From Lucinisca nassula (Eukaryota > Mollusca > Bivalvia > Lucinida > Lucinidae): a stretch of 64,000 bases of DNA. A program made the position numbers and the translations under genes. The stretch's first letter is position 1. Each line of letters opens with the position of its first letter. The notes beneath the pieces are model-generated. The model was not told the origin of the DNA, searched no databases, and was given only the letters and a program-made list of their open reading frames with translations. Below are positions 9,598 through 24,500 of this stretch, in pieces. Location of the stretch: NCBI GenBank assembly GCA_963580285.1, contig OY757026.1:81633817-81697816 (forward strand). The letters run 5' to 3'.

Positions 9598-12500
9598 GTA
9601 ATTTCAGGTTTCAACCCTTAACCCTTATCCTGCTGAATATTTATATAGGCCACACCCACTACCCATTATCAACCAATCGGATTACCTGATGCAAATTATT
9701 GCAACAAATTCATAATCTGAATGGCAAACAATGTAGATCCTGATCAGATGGCTTCTTCAGAAGCCATCTGATCTGGATCTACATTGTTTCAAAGATAAGG
9801 CATATCCGGGATTAGCAGGACAAGGGTTAAAGCTTTATAGTGTTGACAGGGCCGGTAAACTCCAAACCAACCAAATCCACTTCATATAAATATATTAAAA
9901 CACAAGACCGTATTCAATATTCCAGGTCCCAACAACACAGGTGGACATCAGGGGAGCTATCGCGAAATCGCGTCAACGTAATTTTGCTCCCACAACACAT
10001 CTGGGATCTCTCATGATAGTTCCTAGGACCTGGAAATGGTAAACAAAGGTAGGTACCCTTGTGCGTTTTGATTAATTGTATAAGAATGAGTAAATAAAGT
10101 TTTGACAATGCTAAGCAATGTTAAAATGATTTACCTTTCTAAGCAGGCCAAAACAATCATTGAAAAAATCGTTATTGAAAGTAGGTGACCTTAACAAGAT
10201 TGAACACAGGGCAATCTAACTTTAGTTTTATGTCAGCATGAATTTATGAAGCAATTGTTATTAAGTTTTCGCTCAGAACGAGATCCTTTGGCGCATATTT
10301 TGGGTATGTAAGCCCTTATTCATCATTTTTTTTTTTTGGTTTGGGTTTTACGGCCCTTTCAAGATTATTTCACTCATATCGAGCCGATTGTTAATCAGAG
10401 GTGGGCGAAAACCGGAGTACCCGGAGAAAAACCACCTGACCTTCCGTTGCAGAACTTGACGTCTCCTTATTCATCATTTTGACGTAAAAAATTGATCAAT
10501 CCATGAACAGTGAAGGGGTAATGCCGCACATTTTCAACGCTAATATTAACCCTTGAAAACATTCATTAACCCTTGACCTGCTGAATATTTATATATAATG
10601 CCACACCCACTACTGATTATCAGCTAGTCAGATTACTCAATGCAAACTATTGCAACAAATTCATGAGCTGAATGACAAACAATGTAGATCCTGATCAGAA
10701 GCCATCTGATCTGGATCTTCATTGTTTGGATAATAAGGCATATCCGGGCTCAGCAGGACAAGGGTAAAAGTATGAACAACATCAGGTCACAAAAGATCAA
10801 GTGAACCCCCCAAAATGTTCTTTGAAATATTACAACATATGGGTCACAGGCAACATATGGGGCACAGGCAAAGCCCCTGAAATTTCATTTAGACCAGTTA
10901 ATATAAGTGTTTTTAGCTCACCTGTATCGTAGTGACGAGGTGAGCTTTTGGGATCACTTTTTGTCTGTCGTCAGTCGTGCGTCCATCTGTCCGTGCATAT
11001 ACTTTCCTTGTGAACACACAAGAGGTCACAGTTTTGGGCCAATCATCATCAGACTTGGTCAGAATGATCATCATGACAGTATCTCGGTCAAGTTAGAATA
11101 TGGCTCATGTCGGGTCAAAAAGTAGGTCAGTAGGTCTAATCATAGAAAAACCTTGTGAACGTACTAGAGGACACAGTTTTGGTCTCGGCCCAGTTTGAAT
11201 ATGGTTCATGTCAGGTCAAGTTCGAATATGAGTCATGCCGATTGCAAAAGTAGGTCAGTAGGTCAAATCATAGAAAAACCTTGTGAACAGACCAGAGGCC
11301 ACAGTTTTGGTCCAATCATCATCAAACTTGCCCAGAATGATCATCTTGACAATATCTCGGTCCAGTTTGAATATGGTTCATGTCGGGGTCAAAAAGTAGG
11401 TCAAATCATAGAAAAACCTTGTGAACACTCTAGAGGCCTTAGTTTTGGTCCGATTGTCATCAAACTTGCTCAGAATGATCGTCTTGACAATATCTCAGTC
11501 AAGTTCGAATATGGGTCATGTCGGGTCAAAAAGTAGGTCATTAGGTCAAATCATACAAAAAGCCTTCCGAACAGACTAGAGGTCATAGTTTTGGTCCGAT
11601 CATCATCAAACTTGCTCAGAATGATCATCTTGACAATATCTCGGTCAAGTTCGAATATGGGTCAGGTAGGTCAAAAGGTCAAATTCTAGAAAAATCTTGT
11701 GAACACACTAGATGCCACAGGTTTGGTCCGGTCATCATCAAACTTGCTCAGAATGATCATCTTGACAATACCTTGGTAAAGTTTGAATTTAGATCATGTC
11801 CGGTCACAAAGTAGGTCACTAGGACAAATAAAATAAAAACCTTGTGAACACTCTAGGGGCCTTAGTTTTGGTCCGATGGTCATCAAACTTGCTCAGGATG
11901 ATCACCTTGATAATATCTCGGTCAAGTTCTAATATGGGTCAGGTCGGGTCAAAAGGTAGGTCAGTAGGTAAAATCATAGAAAAACCTTGTGAACACACTA
12001 GAGGCCACAGCGCAAAGAATGATCAACTTGACAATATCTTGGTCAAGTTTGAATATGAGTAATGTCGGTTGAAAAAGTAGGTCAGTAGGTCAAATCATAG
12101 AAAAACCTTGTGAACAGACCAGAGGCCACAGCTTTGATCCAATCATCATCAAACTTGCCCAGAATAATCATCTTGACAGAATCTCGGTCAAGTTTGAATA
12201 TAGGTCAGGTAAGTCAAAAGGTCAAAGCATAGAAAAATCTTGTGAACACTCTAGAGGCCACAGGTTTGGTCTGATCATCATCAAACTTGCTCAGAATGAT
12301 CATCTTGACAATATCTTGGTCAAGTTTGAATATGGGTCGTGTCTGGTCACAAAGTAGGTCAGTAAGCCAAATCAAATAAAAACCTTGTAAATACACTAGA
12401 GGCCACAGTTTTGGTCCCATCATCATCAAACGTTCCCAGAACGATCATCTTGACAATATCTCAGTCAAGTTCGGATATGGGTCATGTCGGGTCAAAAAGT

Positions 12501-15500
12501 AGGTCAGTAGATCAAATCAGAGAAAAACCTTGTGAACACACTAGAGGACACAGTTTTGGTCCGATCATCATCAAACTTGCCCAGAATTATCACCTTGACA
12601 ATATATTGCTCACAGAAGAATATGGGTCATGTTGGGTCGCAAAGTAGGTCAGTAGGTCAAATCATAGAAAATCATCTTGACAATGTCTCGGTCATGTTTG
12701 ATTGGTTAAAAAGTGATCAGTAGGCCAAATCATAGAAAAACCTTCTGAACACACTAGAGGCCACAGTTTAGGTCCGATCATCATCAAACTTGTCCAGAAT
12801 GATTATCTTGACAATATCTCATCAAGTTTGAATATGGGTCATGTCGGGTCAAAAAGTAGGTCAATAGGTCAAATCATAGAAAAACTTTGTGAACACACTT
12901 GAGGCCATAGTTTTGGTCCGATCATCATCAAACTTGCCCAGAATGATCATCTTGACAATATCTCAGTCAAGTTCGAATATGGGTCATGCCGGGTCAAAAA
13001 GTAGGTCAAATCATAGAAAAACCTTCTGAACACATTAGGGCCACAGTTTTGGTCCGATCATCATCAAACTTGCTCAATATGATCATTTGACAATATCTCG
13101 GTTAATTTCAAATATGGGTCATGTCTTGTCAATAAGTAGGTCAGTAGGTCAGATCGGTGAAAAACCTTGTGAACACACTAGAGGCCCCAGTTTTGGTCTG
13201 ATCATCATCAAACTAGCTCAGAATGATCATCTTGACAATACTGGGTCAAGTTTGAATATGGGTCATATCTGGTCAAAAAGTAGGTCAGCAGGTCAAATCA
13301 TAGAAAAACGTTTTGAACACACTTGAGGCCACAGTTTTGGTCCGATCATCATCAAACTTGCCCAGAATGATCATCTTGACAATATCTCAGTCAAGTTCGA
13401 ATATGGGTCATGTTGGGTCAAAAAGTAGGTCAAATCATAGAAAAACCTTCTGAACACATTAGGGGCCACAGTTTTGGTCCGATCATCATCAAACTTGCTC
13501 AATATGATCATTTGACAATATCTCGGTTAATTTCAAATATGGGTCATGTCTTGTCAATAAGTAGGTCAGTAGGTCAGATCGGTGAAAAACCTTGTGAACA
13601 CACTAGAGGCCCCAGTTTTGGTCCGATCATCATCAAACTAGCTCAGAATGATCATCTTGACAATATCTGGGTCAAGTTTGAATATGGTTCATATCTGGTC
13701 AAAAAGTAGGTCAGCAGGTCAAATCATAGAAAAACGTTTTGAACACTAGGAGGCCACAGTTTTTGTCAAACCATCATAAAACTTGCTTAGAATGATCATC
13801 TTGACAATATCTCAGTTAAGTACGAATATGGGTCATGTCAAATAAAAAAGTAGATCAGTAGGTCATTTTGTCATAACTTTTGAACTGTTTGAGATAGAGC
13901 CTTCATATTTGGCATGTAGGTTCCTTGTGACAAGGGCTTCCCACTGATATAAAGATTTGACCTGTGGCCTTGACCTGTGACCTACTTTATCATAACTTTT
14001 GAAACAAAAGAGATAGAGCCTTCTTATTTGGCATGTATGTTCCTTATGACAAGGTTTTCTCAACCATTCACAACTTTTGACCTATCACCTTGACCTACTT
14101 TGTCATAACTTTTGAATCATTTGAGATACAGCCTTCATATTTGGCATGTATGGTCCTTGGTCATTACTTTTGAACCATTTGAGGTAGAGCCTTCATATTT
14201 GGCATGTATGTTCCTTGTGGCAAGGACGTTCCACCCATTCAAACTTTTGACCTGTGACCTTGACCTTAGACCTTCTTTCTCATAACTTTTGAACCATTTA
14301 AGATAGAGCCTTCATATTTGGCATGTAGGTACCTTGTGACATGGGCTTCCCACCCATGCAACATTTTTGACCTGTGGCCGGTCATTGATCTTTGACCGTT
14401 TTTGTCATAAATTTTGAACCATTTAAGGTAGAGCCTTCATATTTGGCATGTATGTTCCTTGTGACAAGGTCTTCCCACTCATGCAAACATTTTTGACCTG
14501 TGACCTTAACCTTGTTCTGTGACCTACTTAATCATAACTTTGGCAACATTTGAGATAGAGCCTTTATATTTGGCATGTATATTCCTTGTGACAATGGCTT
14601 CACCTTCATACAAAATGTTTGACCTGTGACCTTGACCTTTGACCTACTTTATCATAACTTTTGAACCATTTGAGATAGATCCTTCATATGTGGCATGTAT
14701 TTTCCTTCTGACAAGGCACCTTACTATATTACCTACCATTTCATTTCTATAGTGTGGATCAGGTGAGCGATCCAGGGCCATCATGGCCCTCTTGTTTACA
14801 TATCTTTCAAACAGACCAGTAAGTTCTGTATGTTATTTCATCCACTTACAAATACAGAAACTGGAATTAAAATTATTTTAAAAAATATTTAAAGTTTGCA
14901 TTTAGGGTTTGCAATTGAAAATGGGAGAGAACTGTTTTAGCATATCAATTGAGATCAGTTTCAATAATTCAAATATTTGATTATACAGTTCCTGAGAAAG
15001 CATAACGTATTTCATATTTAAAAAGTTTAAAGGCATCGGGTCACAAGCAAAGCTAAAGTGAAATTCTGAAAATGTTCTTTGAGGTACATTGTATAACAAC
15101 AGATGGGTCGTAAGCAAAGCTTAGGGGAATGGGTACACCTTCAGGGGAGGTAACTCCTGCAAAAGTGTTTTTTGTCTCCCATGTCAATAGGGGTCAATTC
15201 TTAAAGGAAAGAATTTGCTCCTTAGGAGCAAATTCTTTCCTTTAAGAATTGACCCCTTTTTCCCTGGGACAGAGCTTATAGAAAAGTGAACAGGGAGTCC
15301 CAAAAGTTGTCTCCCTTTGAAAAATGGCGGAAAAATCTGCAAGGTGTTCCCATTCCCTTTAAGTGAACCTGTGAAAAAAATCAAAGTATGAACAGCATCA
15401 GGTCAGAAACAAAGTTAATGTGAACCCCTGAAAACATTCATTAAAGTACCGGCGAACTTCTATGGCTCGAACACCTTTGGGACCTCGAAAATCTGTTCGA

Positions 15501-18500
15501 GACAGGGGTAGTTTGAGCCAATGAGGGTTACAGCCAGGAGGCATAACGAGATACTTTTAGACATCTTTTCGGTGTTCTATAATGAATATGTATGCTGTGT
15601 GTACTCATTAGAATCGCCTCATCGAGGCGATTCTAATGAGTACACACAGCATGCATTTGTAAGTTAAAAGGCTTATTACTCCTTAATTATCCCCCACCAG
15701 TTATCATTTGTAAGATAAAAGGCTTATTACTCGTTAATTATCCCCCACCAGTTCTTATGTAGAGGATTTCGCTAGGGGCTCAAGAATGGGTTCGACTCAT
15801 CCATGGTAAACGAGCCATCGGTGTTCGAGCCACCGAAGTTCTACTGTATGTCAGGTTACAAGCAAAGTTCAATTGAACCCTTTCATGGGGTGTCAGGTTA
15901 AATTACCTTTTAGGATTTTGTTCATATAATGACTGAACTTTTTGCAAACTGTGAAGGCCCTGATTAGTGATTAGACCTAGCATTTTGCTGCTCCTTTGAC
16001 CAGTTGTTTAAACAAAAATAACAATGTTGTTAGTTAACATATGGTTAAAACTTTGATCTTTTTATATGGCAAGTATGCTAGTATTTTTGCTGAAAAAAAT
16101 GTGAACAGCTTTTGCAGATGCAAAAGCTGCTCACATTTTTTTTGCAGAAATACCAGAATTTTAGATATAATACTTGTTGGAACCATTAACAATTTGACCA
16201 CTAATGAGCTCATTAAGCTAACAATGCTTTCTAGACCTGATGCAGATCTGGGCCTTCCCATTTTGGTGTTTTCTATCTGAAATGGTCTGTTTCGAAAACA
16301 TGCCTACGGTATTAAAATATATTGAAAATTTTACCACCAAAAAGTGAAAAATTTCAGATAAAAAACACCGATGTTTTCATATCTCTGCTCAAAACATAGA
16401 TTGTGGGAACTTGTTGCAACTGCGTCGGCGAGTGCCGGGTACCCACAATCTATGTTTTTGTACGGAAATAAGAAAAAAAAAATATAGTATTTATTACTCA
16501 GCCCATTTTAAATATGGCATTTATCAACTATACGGTAAAGAAATGAGTGCGCTTGCGCACAAGTTTATCAGATGTTCAACCTCCTGAGGTTTATAAGTCC
16601 CATATTTTAAATGGGCTGATTCAATAAACTGTATATTACATGCATAGAGCCGATGAATAGAGCTGATGGATCATTTTGATAGAGCTAATGGATCATTTTG
16701 CATCTGATGCAGGGATTGAGATGTCATGTCACCTCAATGTCGGGTAAAAGTCCCACAAAATTGGAAGCAACGTCTCCAAAATGACCTAAATAGTAATGAC
16801 GGGGAGGTTAAACCCCAATTCATGCAAGCAAGCAAACAATTCACTCTTAACCCTTATCTTGCTGTTCACGACAACCCCTATCTTTGGAAACAGTGTAGAT
16901 CCAGATCAGATGGCTTCTGAAGAAGCCATCTGATCAGGATCTACACTGTTTGACATGAAGTTTATGGATATGTAAGAATAAATTACATGAAGTAATCTGA
17001 TTGGTTCAAAGTCAGAGATGGGTGTGGCTAAAATGAATATTCAGCAAGAGAAGGGTTAACATACAGTCCATTCTAACTGAAATGGACGCAGTGACACATA
17101 AGGTGACAGGAACAAAAACTGCATAGACACCATCTTGAAGGCGCATTCTAGGACAAAAATTGTTAAAGTGACACAACAATTAAAAATGCAAGAGTACATT
17201 AATCAAACATAAGCCTAATTGAATGGTTATATCCATGTAATCTTTATTTGAGCCAGCCGGCCCCCGCCCATAGAGGCTTGAAGAAATATATGGGCTGCAT
17301 GATGCTTCCACACAGAGCTGAATCTGGCCTGCACACTAGTACTGGTAAACCGCTTAGAGGATCTAAGCCTGTCAAGGAACCGCGGTGCGAGGGAGACCGT
17401 CCATGCTAATAAACCATATTGGTTTCATTGGGCGACAGGGCTTGAGATGTCATTCCATCTCAATGTCGGGTAAAAGTCCCACAAAATTGGAAGCAGCGTC
17501 TCTAAAATGACCTTTACAGTGTTGACAGGGACGTTAAACCTCAAATCAAACAAACAAATATTTGAGCCAGCGCATGACAAAACCTACAATACGACGTGCG
17601 CCCAACAAAGACTCAGATCAGCCTGCGCATACTTTGATCAGGGTCTTCGTTGTGTGCTTTAAGGATAGCAAACGGCCCAATGCTCCTTCATGCAGCAAGA
17701 AAAGTCTCTGGCTAGACTATATGGATGCGCAGGCTAATCTGATTCTTCGCTGGGCCCACATGTCTCATTGTAGGTTTTGTCAATGCTGCCACTGAGTCAG
17801 ATGGCATACATTCTGAACGTTGTTTACATCTTCTGAGACGACGTTGATGTGATGTCAAGAACAACCCGTCAACATGAAATAAACTTTCCTGTGTCTAAAT
17901 ATAACGATTGCATTGGGAAAGTAGGACTGGCTACAGGGAAATAAATCTTCCTAGGCCAGAGGTGATTATCTTTTTTAATTCATTAAGAAAAAATATTGCT
18001 TGATATTATATTTTCCAGCATTCACCCTGGGCAGAGGCCTTGTTGCCGGGGCGTCAGCGCTTGGTATCGGAGCCTTATGCTATTATGGTTTGGGACTGTC
18101 AAATGAACCTGGGACAATGGAAAGATCTGTGTAAGTACTATATACCCTGTCTAATCCATTCTTTGAAGATTTCTCAAGCAGAGTAGATGCCCTTTATACT
18201 TATCCTGCTAAACAAGACAACCCCTTTGGCTATGCAAGCCGTTTAGATTTAGATCATATGGCTTTTGAAACTGTTTGTCATGCAACTTGTGAATTGAATA
18301 TTAAGTAATTCTGTTGGTTGATAGGCAGAAATGGGTGTGGCTAAATTAATTTATTCAGCAGGACAAGGGTTAACGTTACTGTTCACCTTAGTTGCATCAA
18401 TGAAAATCAAAAAGCAGATGTAATTCTATTAAAATACTTGCCCTTTTATGAGAAAATTAAACTTGACATTTCATGTGAATCATCTGCTAGAGGGTTGGCC

Positions 18501-21500
18501 TTTCATCTAATTCATCTACTTAGCAGATGATTGGCATTTCATGTGATACATCTGCCTAGCAGATGGTTGGTCATTTCATGTGATTCATCTGCCTAACAGA
18601 TGTTTGGCCATTTCATGTGATTCATCTGCCTAGCAGATGGTTGGTCATTTCATGTGATTCATCTGCCTAACAGATGTTTGGCCATTTCATGTGATTCATC
18701 TGCCTTGCAGATGATTGGCCATTTCATGTGATTCATCTGCCTTGCAGATGATTGGCCATTTCATGTGATTCATCTGCCTAGCAGATGATTGTAATTGCAT
18801 CTAATTCCCTTGCCTAGCAGATGATTGGCATTGCATGTGATTCATCTGCCTAGCAAACCATTTGCCATTCAGGTGATTCATCTGCCTAGCAGAAGATTGG
18901 CATTGCATGTGATTCATCTGCCTAGCAGATGATTGGTATTTCATGTGATTCTTCTGCCCAGCAGATTTCATCTGCCTAGTAGATGTTTGGCATTTCATGT
19001 GATTCATCTGCCTTGCAGATGTTTGGCATTCCATGTCATTCATCTGCCTTGCAGATATTTTGCATTTCATGTGATTCACCTGTCTAGCAGATGTTTGGCA
19101 TTTCATGTGATTCATCTACCTTGTAGATGTTTGGCATTTCATGTGATTCATCTGCCTTGTAGATGTTTGGCATTCCATGTCATTCATCTGCCTTGCAGAT
19201 GTTTTGCATTTCATGTGATTCACCTGTCTAGCAGATGTTTGGCATTTCATGTGATTCATCTACCTTGTAGATGTTTGGCATTTCATGTGATTCATCTGCC
19301 TTGTAGATGTTTGGCATTACATGTGATTCATCTACCTTGTAGATGTTTGGCATTTCATGTGATTCATCTGCCTTGCAGATGTTTGGCATTTCATGAGATT
19401 CATCTGCCTTACAGATGTTTGCCATTTCATGTGATTCATCTGCCTTGCAGATGTTTGGCATTTCATGTGATTCGTCTGCCTAGTAGATGTTTGGCATATA
19501 TGTGATTCATCTGCCTTGCAGATGTTTGGCATTTCATGTGATTCATCTGCCAAGCAGATGTTTGGCATTTCATGTGATTCATCTGCCTAGTAGATGTTTT
19601 GCATTTCATGTGATTCATCTGCCTTGCAGATGTTTGGCATTCCATGTCATTCATCTGCCTTGCAGATGTTTGGCTTTTCATGTGATTCATCTGCCTAGCA
19701 GATGTTTGGCATTTCATGTGATTCATCTGCCTAGCACATGTTTGGCACTTCATGTGATTCATCTGCCAAGTAGAGGTTTGGCATTTCATGTGATTCGTCT
19801 GTCTTGCAGATGTTTGGCATTTCGTGTAATTCATCTGCCTAGCACATGTTTGGCACTTCATGTGATACATCTGCCAAGTAGATGTTTGGCATTTCATGTG
19901 ATACAGCTGCATAGTAGATGTTTGGCATTTCATGTGATACATCTGCCTAGCAGATGTTTGGTATTTCATGTGATACATCTGCCTTGTAGATGTTTTGCAA
20001 TTCATGTGATTCATCTGCCTAGTAGATGTTTGATATTTCATGTGATACATCTGCCTTGCAGATGTTTGGCATTTCATGTGATACATCTGCCTAGTAGATG
20101 TTTGGCATTTCATGTGATACAGCTGCCTAGTAGATGTTTGGCATTTCATGTGATACATCTGCCTAGCAGATGTTTGGCATTTCATGTGATTCATCTGCCT
20201 AGTAGATGTTTGGCATTCAATGTGATTCATCTGCCTAGCAGATGTTTGGCATTTCATGTGATTCATCTGCCTAGCAGATGTTTTTAATTTCATGTGATTC
20301 ATCTCCCTAGTAGATGTTTGGCATTTAATGTGATACATCTGCCTAGCAGATGGTTGGTCATTTCATGTGATACATCTGCCCAGCAGATGTGTGGTATTTC
20401 ATGTGATACATCTGCCTAGCAGATGTTTGGCATTTCATGTGATACATCTGCCTAACAGATGTGTGGTATTTCATGTGATACTTCTGCCTAACAGATGTTT
20501 GGCATTTCATGTGATACATCTGCCTAACAGATGTTTGGCATTTCATGTGATACATCTGCCTAACAGATGTTTGGCATTTAATGTGATATATCTGCCTAGC
20601 AGATGGTTGGTCATTTCATGTGGTACATCTGCCCAGCAGATGTGTGGTATTTCATGTGATACATCTGCCTAGCAGATGTTTGGCATTTCATGTGATACAT
20701 CTGCCTAACAGATGTGTGGTATTTCATGTGATACATCTGCCTAACAGATGTTTGGCATTTCATGTGATACATCTGCCTAACAGATGTTTTGCATTTCATG
20801 TGATACAGCTGCCTAGTAGATGATTGGCATTTCAAGTGATACATCTGCCTAACAGATGGTTGGTCATTTCATGTGATACATCTGCTTAGCAGATGTTTGG
20901 TATTTCATGTGATACATCTGCCTAGCAGATGTGTGGTATTTCATGTGATACATCTGCCTAGCAGATGTGTGGTATTTCATGTGATACATCTGCCTAGCAG
21001 ATGTGTGGTATTTCATGTGATACATCTGCCTAACAAATGTTTGGCATTTCATGTGATGCATCTGCCTAGCAGATGTTTGGCATTTCATGTGATGCATCTG
21101 CCTAGCAGATGTGTGGTATTTCATGTGATTCATCTGCCAAGTAGATGTTTGGCATTTCATGTGATACAGCTGCCTAGTAGATGTTTGGCATTTCATGTGA
21201 TACATCTGCCTAGCAGATGTTTGGTATTTCATGTGATACATCTGCCTTGTAGATGTTTTGCAATTCATGTGATTCATCTGCCTAGTAGATGTTTGATATT
21301 TCATGTGATACAGCTGCCTAGTAGATGTTTGGCATTTCATGTGATACATCTGCCTAGCAGATGTTTGGCATTTCATGTGATACATCTGCCTAGCAGATGT
21401 TTGGCATTTCATGTGATTCATCTGCCTAGTAGATGTTGGCATTCAATGTGATTCATCTGCCTAGCAGATGTTTGGCATTTCATGTGATTCATCTGCCTAG

Positions 21501-24500
21501 CAGATGCTTTTAATTTCATGTGATTCATCTCCCTAGTAGATGTTTGGCATTTAATGTGATACATCTGCCTAGCAGATGGTTGGTCATTTCATGTGATACA
21601 TCTGCCCAGCAGATGTGTGGTATTTCATGTGATACATCTGCCTAACAGATGTGTGGTATTTCATGTGATACTTCTGCCTAACAGATGTTTGGCATTTCAT
21701 GTGATACATCTGCCTAACAGATGTTTGGCATTTCATGTGATACATCTGCCTAACAGATGTTTGGCATTTAATGTGATATATCTGCCTAGCAGATGGTTGG
21801 TCATTTCATGTGGTACATCTGCCCAGCAGATGTGTGGTATTTCATGTGATACATCTGCCTAACAGATGGTTGGTCATTTCATGTGATACATCTGCTAAGC
21901 AGATGTGTGGTATTTCATGTGATACATCTGCCTAACAGATGTTTTGCATTTCATGTGATACAGCTGCCTAGTAGATGATTGGCATTTCATGTGATACATC
22001 TGCCTAACAGATGGTTGGTCATTTCATGTGATACATCTGCTAAGCAGATGTGTGGTATTTCATGTGATACATCTGCCTAACAGATGTTTGGCATTTCATG
22101 TGATTCATCTGCCTAGCAGATGTTTGGCATTTCATGTGATTCGTCTGTCTTGCAGATGTTTGGCATTTCGTGTAATTCATCTGCCTAGCACATGTTTGGC
22201 ACTTCATGTGATACATCTGCCAAGTAGATGTTTGGCATTTCATGTGATACAGCTGCCTAGTAGATGTTTGGCATTTCATGTGATACATCTGCCTAGCAGA
22301 TGTTTGGTATTTCATGTGATACATCTGCCTTGTAGATGTTTTGCAATTCATGTGATTCATCTGCCTAGTAGATGTTTGATATTTCATGTGATACATCTGC
22401 CTAGCAGATGTTTGGCATTTCATGTGATACATCTGCCTAGTAGATGTTTGGCATTTCATGTGATACAGCTGCCTAGTAGATGTTTGGCATTTCATGTGAT
22501 ACATCTGCCTAGCAGATGTTTGGCATTTCATGTGATACATCTGCCTAGCAGATGTTTGGCATTTCATGTGATTCATCTGCCTAGCAGAGGTTTGGCATTT
22601 CATGTGATTCATCTGCCTAGCAGATGTTTTTAATTTCATGTGATTCATCTCCTTAGTAGATGTTTGGCATTTAATGTGATACATCTGCCTAGCAGATGGT
22701 TGGTCATTTCATGTGATACATCTGCCCAGCAGATGTGTGGTATTTCATGTGATACATCTGCCTAGCAGATGTTCGGCATTTCATGTGATTCATCTGCCTA
22801 GTAGATGTTTGGCATTCAATGTGATTCATCTGCCTAGCAGATGTTTGGCATTTCATGTGATTCATCTGCCTAGCAGATGTTTTTAATTTCATGTGATTCA
22901 TCTCCCTAGTAGATGTTTGGCATTTAATGTGATACATCTGCCTAGCAGATGGTTGGTCATTTCATGTGATACATCTGCCCAGCAGATGTGTGGTATTTCA
23001 TGTGATACATCTGCCTAGCAGATGTTTGGCATTTCATGTGATTCATCTGCCTAGTAGATGTTTGGCATTCAATGTGATTCATCTGCCTAGCAGATGTTTG
23101 GCATTTCATGTGATTCATCTGCCTAGCAGATGTTTTTAATTTCATGTGATTCATCTCCCTAGTAGATGTTTGGCATTTAATGTGATACATCTGCCTAGCA
23201 GATGGTTGGTCATTTCATGTGATACATCTGCCCAGCAGATGTGTGGTATTTCATGTGATACATCTGCCTAGCAGATGTTTGGCAATTCATGTGATACATC
23301 TGCCTAACAGATGTTTGGCATTTCATGTGATACATCTGCCTAACAGATGTGTGGTATTTCATGTGATATATCTGCCTAGCAGATGGTTGGTCATTTCATG
23401 TGGTACATCTGCCCAGCAGATGTGTGGTATTTCATGTGATACATCTGCCTAGCAGATGTTTGGCATTTCATGTGATACATCTGCCTAACAGATGTGTGGT
23501 ATTTCATGTGATACATCTGCCTAACAGATGTTTGGCATTTCATGTGATACATCTGCCTAACAGATGTTTTGCATTTCATGTGATACAGCTGCCTAGTAGA
23601 TGATTGGCATTTCATGTGATACATCTGCCTAACAGATGGTTGGTCATTTCATGTGATACATCTGCTTAGCAGATGTGTGGTATTTCATGTGATACATCTG
23701 CCTAACAGATGTTTGGCATTTCATGTGATACATCTGCCTAGCAGATGTGTGGTATTTCATGTGATACATCTGCCTAGCAGATGTGTGGTATTTCATGTGA
23801 TACATCTGCCTAGCAGATGTGTGGTATTTCATGTGATACATCTGCCTAGCAGATGTGTGGTATTTCATGTGATACATCTGCCTAGCAGATGTGTGGTATT
23901 TCATGTGATACATCTGCCTAGCAGATGTGTGGTATTTCATGTGATACATCTGCCTTGCAGATGTTTGGCATTTCTTGTGATGCATCTGCCTAGCAGATGT
24001 TTGGCATTTCATGTGATTCATCTGCCTAGCAGATGTGTGGTATTTCATGTGATACATCTGCCTAGTAGATGTTCGGCATTTCATGTGATACATCTGCCTA
24101 GCAGATGTTTGGTATTTCATGTGATGCATCTGCCTAGCAGATGTGTGGTATTTCATGTGATACATCTGCCTAGCAGATGTTTGGCATTTCATGTGATACA
24201 GCTGCCTAGTAGATGTTTGGCATTTCATGTGATACATCTGCCTAGCAGATGTTTGGTATTTCATGTGATACATCTGCCTAGCAGATGTTTGTCATTTCAT
24301 GTGATACATCTGCCTAGCAGATGTTTGGTATTTCATGTGATACATCTGCCTTGTAGATGTTTTGCAATTCATGTGATTCATCTGCCTAGCAGATGTTTGG
24401 CATTTCATGTGATTCATCTGGCTAGCAGATTATTCACATGAAATGTCACATATGTTCTAGAAAGGGTTATCCTTTGGAAGCAAGGAATACACCACAGAAC

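Larger units (their letters stand above)
10913..14795 (+). mobile_element. H2 element, complete, 3.9 kb
   Basis: The 5' end is TTAGCTCACC, pairing with GGTGAGCT 16 bp on to form a hairpin, followed by TTGGGATCACTTTTTGTC. The 3' end is GATCAGGTGAGCGATCC, then an AGGGCCATCATGGCCCT hairpin and CTTGT. The ends are not simple inverted repeats and no target duplication is seen. The body is two tandem arrays with no protein. This resembles non-autonomous rolling-circle (Helitron/Helentron-like) elements, but that class is inferred. Confidence 0.7.

Noticed and set aside
18463..24437. CRISPR-like array of short repeats
   Set aside because: There are no unique spacers; the whole 36-bp unit repeats. 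The setting is an animal intron.
18801..24441. Many long open frames on both strands with a 12-residue repeat
   Set aside because: They arise because the satellite unit is 36 bp, free of stops in one frame on each strand. They end wherever a 37-bp unit occurs and have no start context, codon bias or introns.
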